Shown here piece after piece: positions 43,517 to 51,780 of a stretch of DNA of 64,000 nt. Each line of letters starts with the position of its first letter. Position 1 is the stretch's first letter. Where the stretch lies: assembly GCF_030160075.1 (NCBI RefSeq), contig NZ_BSNQ01000009.1, positions 678,295 through 742,294 of the forward strand, given 5' to 3'. The notes under the pieces were generated by a model that did no database searches, was not told the origin of the DNA, and worked only from the letters and a program-made list of their open reading frames with translations. Made by a program: the position numbers and the translations under genes. The DNA is from Dyella lipolytica (lineage in GTDB: Bacteria > Pseudomonadota > Gammaproteobacteria > Xanthomonadales > Rhodanobacteraceae).

Positions 43517-43865
43517 GCGAGGATTCCTTCGGCGCGTCGATCTGCGTGATGTCGTGCTGCACTTCGGCGATGCTGTCCTTCGCTTCGGCCGCCGTGGTAG
43601 CAACCTGTTCGCGTGTCTGACGCATCACGTTGTTCACTTCGGCCTGGGCGGCCTCGGCACGTGCCGCTGCTTCGCGTGCGGTGCGCTTGAGTTCTTCGAT
43701 TTCCAGTTCGCGCTCGACTTCGGCGCGCACGCTATCCCAGCCCGAGCGCAGACGGCGCACCAAAGCGCCGGCGGTGCGCGCTGCGTGTGGGAGTTTTTCG
43801 GGGCCAAGCACGATCAGGGCGACCAGCGCTAGCAACACCAGCTTGCCGAGGCTGATCTCGATCAT
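43503..43865 (-). CDS. tatB: Sec-independent translocase subunit TatB
   Basis: 120 residues: N-terminal membrane helix with the LGPEKLPHAAR hinge, then a long charged amphipathic and coiled-coil helix rich in Ala/Glu/Arg. It forms the receptor complex with TatC. Six bases separate it from the tatA stop. Confidence 0.95.
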   Translation of the reverse strand: MIEISLGKLVLLALVALIVLGPEKLPHAARTAGALVRRLRSGWDSVRAEVERELEIEELKRTAREAAARAEAAQAEVNNVMRQTREQVATTAAEAKDSIAEVQHDITQIDAPKESSHGSA

Positions 43866-43871
43866 GGCGCG

Positions 43872-44123
43872 TTACTTCGATTCGCTGGAGTCGCGCTGGC
43901 TCTGATTGGCCTGGGTACTGCTGCCGGCCGCCGGCGGCGGATCGGCCTTCAGCGTTTCCTGCGCCTTGCGCTTTTCCTCGTCCTCGTCACCTTGCATGGC
44001 CTTCTTGAAGCCACGCACGGCGTTACCGAGATCGGAGCCAACCCGAGTCAGCTTGCCGGTGCCGAACACCAGCAAAATGATGACCAGCAGGATCGCCCAA
44101 TGCCAAATGCTGTCCAAACCCAT
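43872..44123 (-). CDS. tatA: Sec-independent translocase subunit TatA
   Basis: 83 residues: short N-terminal membrane helix ([15 protein letters not shown]), the [14 protein letters not shown] hinge and amphipathic GFKKAM segment, then an acidic, Gln/Ser-rich tail. It polymerises into the translocation pore. First gene of tatABC plus methyltransferase. Confidence 0.95.
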   Translation of the reverse strand: MGLDSIWHWAILLVIILLVFGTGKLTRVGSDLGNAVRGFKKAMQGDEDEEKRKAQETLKADPPPAAGSSTQANQSQRDSSESK

Positions 44124-44183
44124 GAGTACCTCGTTGCGGAAGTTTGCCGTAGACGACTGCGGGTGCAGCGCCGGCGTTCCGGA

Positions 44184-44876
44184 TCAATGTGAAGTGTACT
44201 CCTCCAGGGTGTCACGGAAGTGGACCACCGGCCCAGGAACGTTGCTCACGCCACCCTCGAAAATGCGCCGCGGGGTGATGCCCTGTCCATAAACAGCCGC
44301 ATTGGCGTCACGATCGATCTTGATCACGGAACCATCCAGCGCCACGCCGGCAAACAGGCCGCGTGCCCGCGAGTAGGAATAGATTTCGGCTTTGAGCTGC
44401 TGGTCGGTGGCGGCCGATGCGGTACGGCCGACGGGGCCCGCCGCCGCCGATGCATCCGCACCGATGGTGAATTTGCCGTTGACGATGGAGTCCACGCCAC
44501 GCTGCGTGCGGAAAACCAGAATCACATCGGTTTTGGACACACCGATCTGGAAGCCGACGCTGCCCCCGCCAAAAGAAATGAAGCTGGGATTGGACCAGGT
44601 GCCATCGGGGCTCTTCACCGAAATGAGACCTTCGCCACGCCGGCCGCCGAAGACGAAACCGACCTTCAGCACATCGGGGATGACCGCAATCGCCTTGGCG
44701 TCCTTGAGCAGATCGCCCGGAATGGACTTGTCCGGCGCCTGCTCGATCTCGTTGAGCACGCGCACAGCATTCTGCGCACGCTCCAGCGGGGTGTCGTCTT
44801 CGGCATGCACGATTGCGACGGGCAACAACAGCGTCAAGGCGAGGAACGAAATACGACGCAGCGATGCTTTGAACAT
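44184..44876 (-). CDS. SYLF (Ysc84-like) lipid-binding domain protein
   Basis: 230 residues with a signal peptide cleaved near VHAED (about residue 26). The SYLF domain follows: AKAIAVIPDVLKVGFVFGGRRGEG, then GGSVGFQIGVSKTDVILVF and YSYSRARGLFAGVALDG. SYLF domains bind phosphoinositides or other lipids in eukaryotes; in bacteria the periplasmic versions are uncharacterised. It is divergent from hemH and 60 bp upstream of tatA, on the same strand. Confidence 0.88.
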   Translation of the reverse strand: MFKASLRRISFLALTLLLPVAIVHAEDDTPLERAQNAVRVLNEIEQAPDKSIPGDLLKDAKAIAVIPDVLKVGFVFGGRRGEGLISVKSPDGTWSNPSFISFGGGSVGFQIGVSKTDVILVFRTQRGVDSIVNGKFTIGADASAAAGPVGRTASAATDQQLKAEIYSYSRARGLFAGVALDGSVIKIDRDANAAVYGQGITPRRIFEGGVSNVPGPVVHFRDTLEEYTSH

Positions 44877-45002
44877 GGGCAGCTCCGGTTGGTCAATAAA
44901 TTAGATCGCAGCGGGTTGGATCGCAGCAGCGACGGCACGGAACCGGCGCGGTGCGGAGCGCTTGTGGCAGACTTTGTCCGCTATCCAGCCGCCCTAGCCA
45001 CG

Positions 45003-46085
45003 ATGCCACGCAGCTACTATACCGGCCTTACCGGCCCATCCCACGACCCGTCTGCACAGACTGGCGTACTGCTCGTGAACCTTGGCACACCGGTGGCCCC
45101 CACCGCGCGGGCGGTGCGGCCCTACCTGGCGGAATTTCTTGGCGATCCTCGGGTGATCGAGTATCCGCGCTGGCTGTGGTGGCCAATCCTGCACGGCGTG
45201 ATCCTGCGCCTCCGACCGGCACGTTCCGCCCACGCCTATGCGCGCATCTGGACGGCCGAAGGCTCGCCGCTACGCGTCGGCTCCGAAAAGCTCGCCGAAG
45301 GCCTGCAGGACAAACTGCGCCGCGATCGCGGGGAGCCGATTCGCGTCGCACTGGCTATGCGTTATGGCGAGCCATCGGTGCGCGCGCAGATCGAACAGCT
45401 GCAACGCGAGGGAGTGCGCCGGCTACTGGTGCTACCCCTGTACCCGCAGTACTCGGCCACCTCCACCGGTTCGGTGATCGACGCAGTCGCCGATACGCTC
45501 AAGCACCTGCGCTGGCCGCCGGAGTTGCGCATCGTCAACGATTACCACGATGACAACGACCATATCGAGGCACTGGCCCTTTCCATCGAACGCGGGTGGG
45601 CGGTGCACGGTCGCGGCGAGAAACTGCTGCTCTCTTTTCATGGTATTCCGCAGCGCTACGTCGATGCCGGCGATCCTTACTTCAACCAGTGCCACACCAC
45701 CGCACGCTTGCTGCGCGCGCGGCTCGGACTGGACGAATCGCGGCTCGTGGTGAGTTTTCAGTCACGCGTGGGTCGCGAGCCATGGCTGCAACCCTATACC
45801 GATGCCACCGTGCGGCGCCTCGCTGCGGAAGGCATCAGGCGACTGGATGTGGCATGCCCGGGCTTTGCCGTCGATTGCCTGGAAACGCTGGAAGAGATCG
45901 CGATGCAGAACCGCGATTTCTTTACCGCAGCCGGCGGCGAAACACTGCGTTATATCCCTGCGCTCAACGATAGTCCGGAACAAGTCAACAGCCTTGCGGT
46001 GCTCATCCAGCGACACATGCAAGGCTGGCCGGCATGCGCTGCGACGGCAACACCGCACCATGGATACGGCGGGAAATCTGCGTGA
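45003..46085 (+). CDS. hemH: Ferrochelatase
   Basis: 360 residues from ATG 45003. Motifs: GVLLVNLGTP, LLVLPLYPQYSATSTGS, the metal-binding His of LLLSFHGIPQRYVDAGDPY and the FQSRVGREPWLQPYTD stretch, then DVACPGFAVDCLETLEEI. It inserts iron into protoporphyrin IX. Its stop overlaps the GTG of the following hydrolase gene by 4 bases. Confidence 0.96.
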   Translation: MPRSYYTGLTGPSHDPSAQTGVLLVNLGTPVAPTARAVRPYLAEFLGDPRVIEYPRWLWWPILHGVILRLRPARSAHAYARIWTAEGSPLRVGSEKLAEGLQDKLRRDRGEPIRVALAMRYGEPSVRAQIEQLQREGVRRLLVLPLYPQYSATSTGSVIDAVADTLKHLRWPPELRIVNDYHDDNDHIEALALSIERGWAVHGRGEKLLLSFHGIPQRYVDAGDPYFNQCHTTARLLRARLGLDESRLVVSFQSRVGREPWLQPYTDATVRRLAAEGIRRLDVACPGFAVDCLETLEEIAMQNRDFFTAAGGETLRYIPALNDSPEQVNSLAVLIQRHMQGWPACAATATPHHGYGGKSA

Positions 46086-46924
46086 CCGCACCGACTGAGC
46101 AGCGCATTGCACTCCCTCATCATCTCTCGCTGACCGCGCAAGTCTGGGGCGAACCGGACGCACCACCGCTGCTGGCGCTGCACGGCTGGTTGGACAACGC
46201 GGGCAGTTACGCCTTTCTCGCCCCGATCCTCGTGCGACGTTGGCGAGTGATAGCGCTTGAATTGCCCGGTCACGGCCACTCCGGCCATCTGCCTGCTGGT
46301 GCCGGCTATCACTTCCTCGATTACGTAGGTGCAGTGCTTGCGGCGGCTGACGCGTTAGGGTTGGAACGCTACACGCTGCTTGGTCATTCGCTTGGCGCGG
46401 GCATCGCTTCGTTGGTGGCAGCCGCAGCGCCGCAACGCGTTGAAAGGTTGTGCCTGATCGAAGGCCTTGGCCCGCTTGGCGATGATGGCACGCACACATT
46501 GCAACGTTTTCGCGATGCTTTTGCCGCCCCCACAACGAACGGCAAATCGATGCGGATATTCCGCAACATCGACCAGGCGATCAGTGCACGCACGCTTGCC
46601 AGCGGTTTGCGTGCCGACCTGGCGCGCCCGATTGTCGAGCGCGGCCTGATCGAGACCGAAAACGGCTGGCGCTGGCGCAGCGATTCGCGCCTTACGCGGC
46701 CCAGTCCAGCGCGGCTAGCCGAGGATCAGGTCCGCGCGCTTATTGCGGGCATTGATGCGCCGACGACTCTGCTGCTGGCAAACCCGATGACCCCGTACCT
46801 GCCAACGCCATTGATGCAGGCGCGCGCAAACAAGGTGCGGCAGATTGCCGTCACGCACATGGACGGCGGTCATCATCTCCATCTGGAACATCCCGAAGCA
46901 GTCGCCGCGTGGCTCGTGTCTTAG
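46082..46924 (+). CDS. Alpha/beta hydrolase
   Basis: 280 residues from GTG 46082, chosen for its GTGA overlap with hemH. The fold is clear: LLALHGWLDNAGSYAFLAP (oxyanion region), VIALELPGHGHSGH, the nucleophile elbow GHSLGAG and a C-terminal His in DGGHHLHLEHPE. Resembles serine hydrolases of the MhpC group. Substrate unknown. Confidence 0.88.
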   Translation: MTAPTEQRIALPHHLSLTAQVWGEPDAPPLLALHGWLDNAGSYAFLAPILVRRWRVIALELPGHGHSGHLPAGAGYHFLDYVGAVLAAADALGLERYTLLGHSLGAGIASLVAAAAPQRVERLCLIEGLGPLGDDGTHTLQRFRDAFAAPTTNGKSMRIFRNIDQAISARTLASGLRADLARPIVERGLIETENGWRWRSDSRLTRPSPARLAEDQVRALIAGIDAPTTLLLANPMTPYLPTPLMQARANKVRQIAVTHMDGGHHLHLEHPEAVAAWLVS

Positions 46925-46926
46925 CA

Positions 46927-46948
46927 CCCTCTCCCCATGGGGAGAGGG
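46927..46948. terminator. Bidirectional hairpin between convergent genes
   Basis: Perfect 10-bp arms CCCTCTCCCC (46927-46936) and GGGGAGAGGG (46939-46948), separated by AT only. It sits between the hydrolase and the ABC permease stops. It shares its stem with the first hairpin at 27373, so it may be a lone copy of that repeat acting as terminator. Confidence 0.7.
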
Positions 46949-46955
46949 CGCCGTC

Positions 46956-48131
46956 TTAAACAGAAATCGCGAGCCGCTCGGAACGGTACACCCAAGCCGT
47001 GACCAGGGTTGCCAGGATCGCTATGACGAGGCCGGATGCCATGCAGGTCGAAATCTGCATCGTCGTGACCTGCTCGCCGCGAAGCAGCTGAGCAATACCC
47101 ACCTGCTGTCCGAGCAGTGGCACCGTGTACATCCAGTTGGCTACCTTGATCGGCAACACGCTCAGCAGAACCGATGGCAGCGCCGGCACCATCATCAGGA
47201 TCGACAAATAGGTCTGCGCCTCGCGGTAACTTTTGGCGAACGCGGCGACCAGGGTTTGCAACGAAGCCAGCAGGATCACCAACGGCACCATCATCAGTAG
47301 CACCTGCAATGCGAAGGCAGGCCCAAGGCTCAAGGTCATGCCGAGCTTCTCGGCGGGAATGATCCTGCCGCACACCCCAAAACCCACGACGCAGATCAGC
47401 AAGCTGGTCAGCGAGAACACGCAAATCGCACCCAGCTTGCCCAGCAACACCTGCCAACGCGGCACGGGATTGGCGAACAGCGGCTCCAACGATTGCCGCT
47501 CCCGTTCGCCCGCTGTGAGATCGATGGCGAGATACATGCCGCCCATGAAAATGGTCAGCACGAAGAAGTACGGCAGAATAGAGAACAGCTGCCCGGCACG
47601 GGATTGCGGCGTGGACTGATCGCGGTCATCGACCGACACCGGTGCCATCATGGTTGGCGACAAGCCGCGCGCCACCAACCGCATCGCGCCCTGGTGACGG
47701 CTGTAGGTCTCGAGCATGCGCCGCAAGCGATCGACCGAACTGCCGGTCTCGCGCTGAGAGGAGTCGTAGACCATCTCGACCTGCGACGTCTCACCCTTAC
47801 GCCAGGATGTGCCGAAATCCGCCGGAATGCGTAACACCACGTCGGCATCCTGATTGCGCACGGCAGCTTCCGGATCGGCGATCGCCAACTGCGGTTGCAA
47901 ACCCTGTTGCTTGAGCGCGTCGATCAGGTTCGGCGCGTATTGCGCGCCGATCACTGGAATCTTGAGCGGTTGATCGGCCTTGTTCAGTTCGCGCGTGATG
48001 ATCGTGTTCATCAGCATCACGAAAATGATCGGTCCGATCAGGGGGCCATAGAGCAAGGCGCTCATGACGGTGCGCTTGTCGCGCAGGTTTTCCTTCACTT
48101 CTTTGACGAAGACGGTCAGCATCGCGTTCAT
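46956..48131 (-). CDS. ABC-2 type transporter permease (NatB-like)
   Basis: 391 residues. One N-terminal helix (about 18-42), a large periplasmic domain (about 45-170) and five to six C-terminal helices, as in NatB/YhaP permeases. Motif-like ERERQSLEPLFANPVPRWQVLLGK lies between helices and matches the coupling region. It overlaps the ATPase stop by 4 bases. The substrate is unknown; peptide, sodium or drug export are all possible. Confidence 0.88.
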   Translation of the reverse strand: MNAMLTVFVKEVKENLRDKRTVMSALLYGPLIGPIIFVMLMNTIITRELNKADQPLKIPVIGAQYAPNLIDALKQQGLQPQLAIADPEAAVRNQDADVVLRIPADFGTSWRKGETSQVEMVYDSSQRETGSSVDRLRRMLETYSRHQGAMRLVARGLSPTMMAPVSVDDRDQSTPQSRAGQLFSILPYFFVLTIFMGGMYLAIDLTAGERERQSLEPLFANPVPRWQVLLGKLGAICVFSLTSLLICVVGFGVCGRIIPAEKLGMTLSLGPAFALQVLLMMVPLVILLASLQTLVAAFAKSYREAQTYLSILMMVPALPSVLLSVLPIKVANWMYTVPLLGQQVGIAQLLRGEQVTTMQISTCMASGLVIAILATLVTAWVYRSERLAISV

Positions 48132-48862
48132 GCAGCAAGGCCCTCCTCGCTGCCGATGATTTTCACGAAAGCATCCTCCAGATTCGCTTGGCCGGTTTGC
48201 GCACGCAGCGCGTCGGGCGTTTCGTCGGCGACTACGCGGCCGTGCGCGATCACCACGATACGATCGCAGAGCGCGGCCACCTCCTGCATGATGTGGCTGG
48301 AAAACAGCACGCAGCGGCCTTCGTCTTTCAGTCGGCGCATGAACTGGCGCAGCCCGCGTGTCGCCATCACGTCGAGGCCGTTGGTCGGCTCGTCCAAAAT
48401 CACGTTCTTCGGATCGTGCACCAGCGCACGCGCGATCGCTGTCTTCACCCGCTGGCCTTGCGAGAAGCCTTCGGCGCGGCGGTCGCCGATGTCGGCCATC
48501 TCCAGTGCCTGGATCAATTGCTCGCGACGCGTTCGGATCAGCGCATCGTCCATGCCCTGAAGACGTGCGAAATAGTCGATGTTCTCGCGCGCCGTCAGCC
48601 GCTTGTACAAACCGCGCGCATCGGGCAACACACCCAGCTGACGCCGCACCGCTTGCGCATCGCGCGCCACGTCGATGCCGTCGACCAATACCTGACCCTT
48701 ATCGGGATTCATCAACGTGTAAAGCATGCGCAACGTGGTGGTTTTACCGGCACCGTTGGGGCCGAGCAAGCCGGTGATTTCGCCGTCGCGTGCCTTGAAA
48801 CTGACCCCATCGACGGCTTTGACCGTGCCGAAGTGTTTGTGCAGATCCCTTACTTCGATCAT
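48128..48862 (-). CDS. ABC transporter ATP-binding protein (NatA-like)
   Basis: 244 residues. Walker A is GPNGAGKTT (about 34-42), signature is EGFSQGQR (about 137), Walker B is NVILDEP with the following TNGLDVMATRGLR. The signature reads FSQGQ, normal for NatA-type ATPases. Coupled by 4-base overlaps to the peptidase upstream and the permease downstream. Confidence 0.94.
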   Translation of the reverse strand: MIEVRDLHKHFGTVKAVDGVSFKARDGEITGLLGPNGAGKTTTLRMLYTLMNPDKGQVLVDGIDVARDAQAVRRQLGVLPDARGLYKRLTARENIDYFARLQGMDDALIRTRREQLIQALEMADIGDRRAEGFSQGQRVKTAIARALVHDPKNVILDEPTNGLDVMATRGLRQFMRRLKDEGRCVLFSSHIMQEVAALCDRIVVIAHGRVVADETPDALRAQTGQANLEDAFVKIIGSEEGLAA

Positions 48863-50436
48863 GGCGAAGCTCCGTTGAAGTCGATGAACGCGGGCATGTC
48901 GCTTAGTTTGTCCAAACAGCTCGCGTCGAGCTGTTTCGGATCGGGCTTGGTGATGAACTTGCCCAGCAGTTGCGGCATGCAGCCGCGGGCGAGCAAGGAA
49001 TGGCCCTGACCTTTGAAGATCAGCTGCCGTCCGTTCGTCAGTCCCGGAAGGATTTGCTCGCCGTAGCTGGGTGGCGTAACGGGATCGAATTCACCGGACA
49101 GTATCAGGATCGGCTTGTCGCTTTTCAGCGGCGCGTGAAAATCGGCCGGGCGTATGCCGTGCGGCCATACATCGCATTGCGCCTTGATCGCGTCGACAAG
49201 GTGATTGCCCAGGATGGCGTTCTGATCCTGCGGCCTTGGCTGTAGCAGGTCTGCATCTTCGCTGCAGATCACGCTCATCGACATACCGTTGTTCATATCT
49301 CCTCTGAGATCGCCGTTGAGCAGTTTGGCCTGACCCAGCAGCGGACCGACGTCGCCGTGTGCGGCAGCGTTGATCGACAGCGGGAGCAGCGCCGCCGTCT
49401 CGGGTTCATACGCAAACATGCGCACGACGCTGGCAAGCGAGAACTCGCTCAACGGACGCTCTACGGTTTCGTAGGTTTGCGGGTCGCGGAAACTTACCGT
49501 ATGCGGATTGGCGCGCAAGGCGTCGCGCAACTGGTACAGCGTCTGCATCGAATCGCCGAAGCGTTGCTTGCATGCAGCGACCGCGATGCAGCCGGCAAAA
49601 TTCTTCTTAAGCGCATTGTCCAGGTTGGCGGCGAAATCCTCGCCCAGTACCGCTTGGTTCGGTACGGCAGAATCGAGTACGACACTGCGCACGCTATCGG
49701 GGTAATGCACCAGATATTGCTGGGCCATGCGCGTGCCGTAGGACACGCCAATCAGATCGAAGGTGGGCGACCCCAGCGCCTTGCGCACGTCCTCCAAATC
49801 TTGCGCGGCAATCGTGGTGGTGTAGTAGCGCGGGTCGGCCTTCTGTTTCACCTCGGCCAGACAGGCAGCCACATTCTTGCGCACCTTGTCCAAGTCCAGC
49901 GTGAAAGTCGTTTCATCGGCGGCGTCCTCCGCTTTTTTGCAGCTCAGCGGATTGGAGCCGCCGGTGCCACGCTGATCGAGCAGCAGCACGTCATGATGTT
50001 TGCGTACTTCGGCGAACGCGGGTGCTTCGATGACCCACGATTCGGTAGCTGCTTCGCCAGGACCGCCCGCTAGCAGCACCGCCATGTCGGGTTCGGGCAC
50101 TTGCGCATCGCTGCGTGCGATCGCCAGTTTCAGCCCGATGCGCCGGCTTTGCGGATCATCGCGGTTCTCCGGCACCTCGAAGACGGTGCACCAGGCCTCG
50201 GCGGTAGCACCACTGCCCGGACGCCCCAGTTCACACGACTTGAACGTGAGCGCACCGCGTTGCCACGTGCGCACCACTGGCGGTACCTGCTTCGTTGACG
50301 CCGATGCGCTATCCGTTGCGGCATGGTTCTCGGTCGCTCCATTCGCTTCGTCGCGATGCCAATGCTGGTACGCCAGCAGGCCAATCGCGGCCGCGGCGAC
50401 AACAATGCGTAAAGCGGTTTTTGCCTGCATGGCCAT
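48859..50436 (-). CDS. Secreted or membrane-anchored alpha/beta serine hydrolase (tripeptidyl aminopeptidase-like)
   Basis: 525 residues with an N-terminal hydrophobic signal or anchor (ALRIVVAAAAIGLLAY). Catalytic triad candidates are Ser232 in GVSYG, Asp451 in GEFDPVTPP and His479 in KGQGHSLLA; LLAGGPGEAATESW provides the oxyanion hole and LLDQRGTGGSNPL is the usual proline-iminopeptidase/TAP stretch. It starts 7 bp after the XRE gene and overlaps the ATPase gene. Role in the operon could be processing or degradation of an exported or attacking peptide, which is inference. Confidence 0.88.
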   Translation of the reverse strand: MAMQAKTALRIVVAAAAIGLLAYQHWHRDEANGATENHAATDSASASTKQVPPVVRTWQRGALTFKSCELGRPGSGATAEAWCTVFEVPENRDDPQSRRIGLKLAIARSDAQVPEPDMAVLLAGGPGEAATESWVIEAPAFAEVRKHHDVLLLDQRGTGGSNPLSCKKAEDAADETTFTLDLDKVRKNVAACLAEVKQKADPRYYTTTIAAQDLEDVRKALGSPTFDLIGVSYGTRMAQQYLVHYPDSVRSVVLDSAVPNQAVLGEDFAANLDNALKKNFAGCIAVAACKQRFGDSMQTLYQLRDALRANPHTVSFRDPQTYETVERPLSEFSLASVVRMFAYEPETAALLPLSINAAAHGDVGPLLGQAKLLNGDLRGDMNNGMSMSVICSEDADLLQPRPQDQNAILGNHLVDAIKAQCDVWPHGIRPADFHAPLKSDKPILILSGEFDPVTPPSYGEQILPGLTNGRQLIFKGQGHSLLARGCMPQLLGKFITKPDPKQLDASCLDKLSDMPAFIDFNGASP

Positions 50437-50443
50437 CTAAGCC

Positions 50444-50641
50444 TTACTCCTCTCCAGGAACGAAGATCGTTTCGATCGGCATGCCGAACAGGCGCGCGAT
50501 CTTGAACGCCAGCGGCAGACTGGGATCGTATTTCCCGGTCTCGATGGCATTGATGGTTTGTCGCGATACATCCAGTTTTTGCGCAAGGTCGGCTTGCGAC
50601 CAGTCGCGCTCACCGCGCAGTGCACGGACATAATTGTTCAT
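50444..50641 (-). CDS. XRE-family small DNA-binding regulator
   Basis: 65 residues, essentially one helix-turn-helix: RGERDWSQADLAQKLDVSRQTINAIETGKYDPS, followed by AFKIARLFGMPIETIF. This short type often partners a DUF2178-like membrane protein, here the gene just upstream. It probably autoregulates the operon by binding the palindrome at 51425-51438. Confidence 0.92.
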   Translation of the reverse strand: MNNYVRALRGERDWSQADLAQKLDVSRQTINAIETGKYDPSLPLAFKIARLFGMPIETIFVPGEE

Positions 50642-50686
50642 GGCGCTTGGCGTCCACGCCGTTTGTGCGGCTGGTGCAGCACACGC

Positions 50687-51289
50687 TTATCCATTGCGAT
50701 CCCTTCGCTTGCGCCAGCGCGCAACGCCCAGGGCAATGCCGAGTGCGGTGAATCCAGCACCCATTCCCCATAAAAACCCGAGGCGCATGTCATCGAGCGC
50801 CGCGCGACACCACCATGCGATGACTAGCACGATCGCGCCAGCACTCAGGAAACGCACATAAAGCGGTATTGCAGCTTCCTCGTCGCATGTCATGTCACCG
50901 CCATAACCACGCAAAACCCGCCAGCGTGCCAGGCCGTAACAGAACGCCATCACAGGAAATACCCAAATCAGAATCGAGCCATCCAGCGTCAGGACGCCGG
51001 CGATGCTCAGAAACCCTCCCGCGAGACTGAGCGCGCTCACCACTCCCGTCGCGACGCTCAGTGCAACCAGGTGCGTACGCTGTTCGAGTTCATCACTAGC
51101 GCGGATACGCCGGACCAGCTGCGCGATCACGTAGAACACCGGCACAACCGGCGCGAGCGCCAATAGCACCTTCAGCGGAAGACTCTCCGTGGCACGCACC
51201 AGCGGCCATGCGATCAGCATGAACCCGCTATAGATCGCCATGGCCACCAGAACGCGCCATTGGTACTGCTTTTCCGTAAAGCGCGTCAT
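50687..51289 (-). CDS. Multi-helix membrane protein preceding an XRE regulator
   Basis: 200 residues. About five membrane helices (near 15-30, 37-60, 80-105, 110-125 and 150-170) with a C-terminal Arg/Lys-rich tail. No signal peptide. The pairing with a small XRE regulator 45 bp downstream is frequent, but its function is not known. It may be a sensor or an anchor for the regulator. First gene of the five-gene operon. Confidence 0.75.
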   Translation of the reverse strand: MTRFTEKQYQWRVLVAMAIYSGFMLIAWPLVRATESLPLKVLLALAPVVPVFYVIAQLVRRIRASDELEQRTHLVALSVATGVVSALSLAGGFLSIAGVLTLDGSILIWVFPVMAFCYGLARWRVLRGYGGDMTCDEEAAIPLYVRFLSAGAIVLVIAWWCRAALDDMRLGFLWGMGAGFTALGIALGVARWRKRRDRNG

Positions 51290-51400
51290 GGCGCCCGCCT
51301 AACCGCTATTGGGCAAACGCGCATCGAGGTGGCCGCTGCCGCTCGTGCCCGGCGAATCATCTGTTCGCTATGCATATCCCCTCCCCAGCATCCATGTAAA

Positions 51401-51450
51401 GCGTACTTGACATGAAGCCTAGATTGCATACGTATGCATGTCAAGCACGC
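51401..51450 (-). promoter_or_regulatory. Promoter with palindromic operator for the XRE operon
   Basis: On the minus strand TTGACA (51439-51444) and TAGGCT (51416-51421) are spaced by 17 bp, a good sigma-70 promoter 127 bp upstream of the first ATG. A perfect 14-bp palindrome TGCATACGTATGCA (51425-51438) lies between them. A second inverted repeat flanks it: GCGTACTTGACATG (51401-51414) and CATGTCAAGCACGC (51437-51450), 13 of 14 paired. A further TTGACA is at 51451-51456 on the plus strand. Confidence 0.75.
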
Positions 51451-51456
51451 TTGACA

Positions 51457-51780
51457 AAGTGGCCATTTTTGACCTTAGGGGGACCTGCTGGTTGGACCTA
51501 TCGCGTCACTTTTGGACGGACCACTTCGTGAATTTCGGGATTCAAGCCGTGTCTTTCCTTTAAAAATGTCAACTTTTTCTTAAATTCGTGAAGGTAATGT
51601 GTAGGAAAATAGGCGGCCAACAGGGAAAATGTGATGGGTATCACGCTTTGGCCCGATTGTTGCTCAAGTGTCCCTGCAAGGCGTGGGCCTGCCCGAGAGG
51701 GGGCGGGAAGACGCCCGGCCCACCGCAAGCGCTTTACCGAACGCTGCACCCTTACCTAGACGTTAAACAAGGAAATTTGT
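51457..51780 (+). other. Leader region of the fimbrial operon
   Basis: No convincing gene. The region holds the CRP/Clp-like site at 51630-51645, AT-rich stretches around 51555-51600 and a GC-rich segment near 51690-51725. The sequence just before the fimbrial ATG is AACAAGGAAATTTGT, with AAGGA as ribosome site. Confidence 0.6.
51630..51645 (+). promoter_or_regulatory. CRP/Clp-type binding site
   Basis: TGTGATGGGTATCACG matches the consensus TGTGA-N6-TCACA except for the last base, and lies 136 bp upstream of the fimbrial ATG. In Xanthomonadales the CRP-like protein Clp binds this kind of site and controls adhesion and biofilm genes. Direct control here is inferred. Confidence 0.65.

Noticed and set aside
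51498-51749. 83-codon minus frame in the fimbrial leader
   Set aside because: It covers the CRP-like site and has no ribosome site or family resemblance; its N-terminus is Arg/Pro-rich from GC-rich leader sequence.
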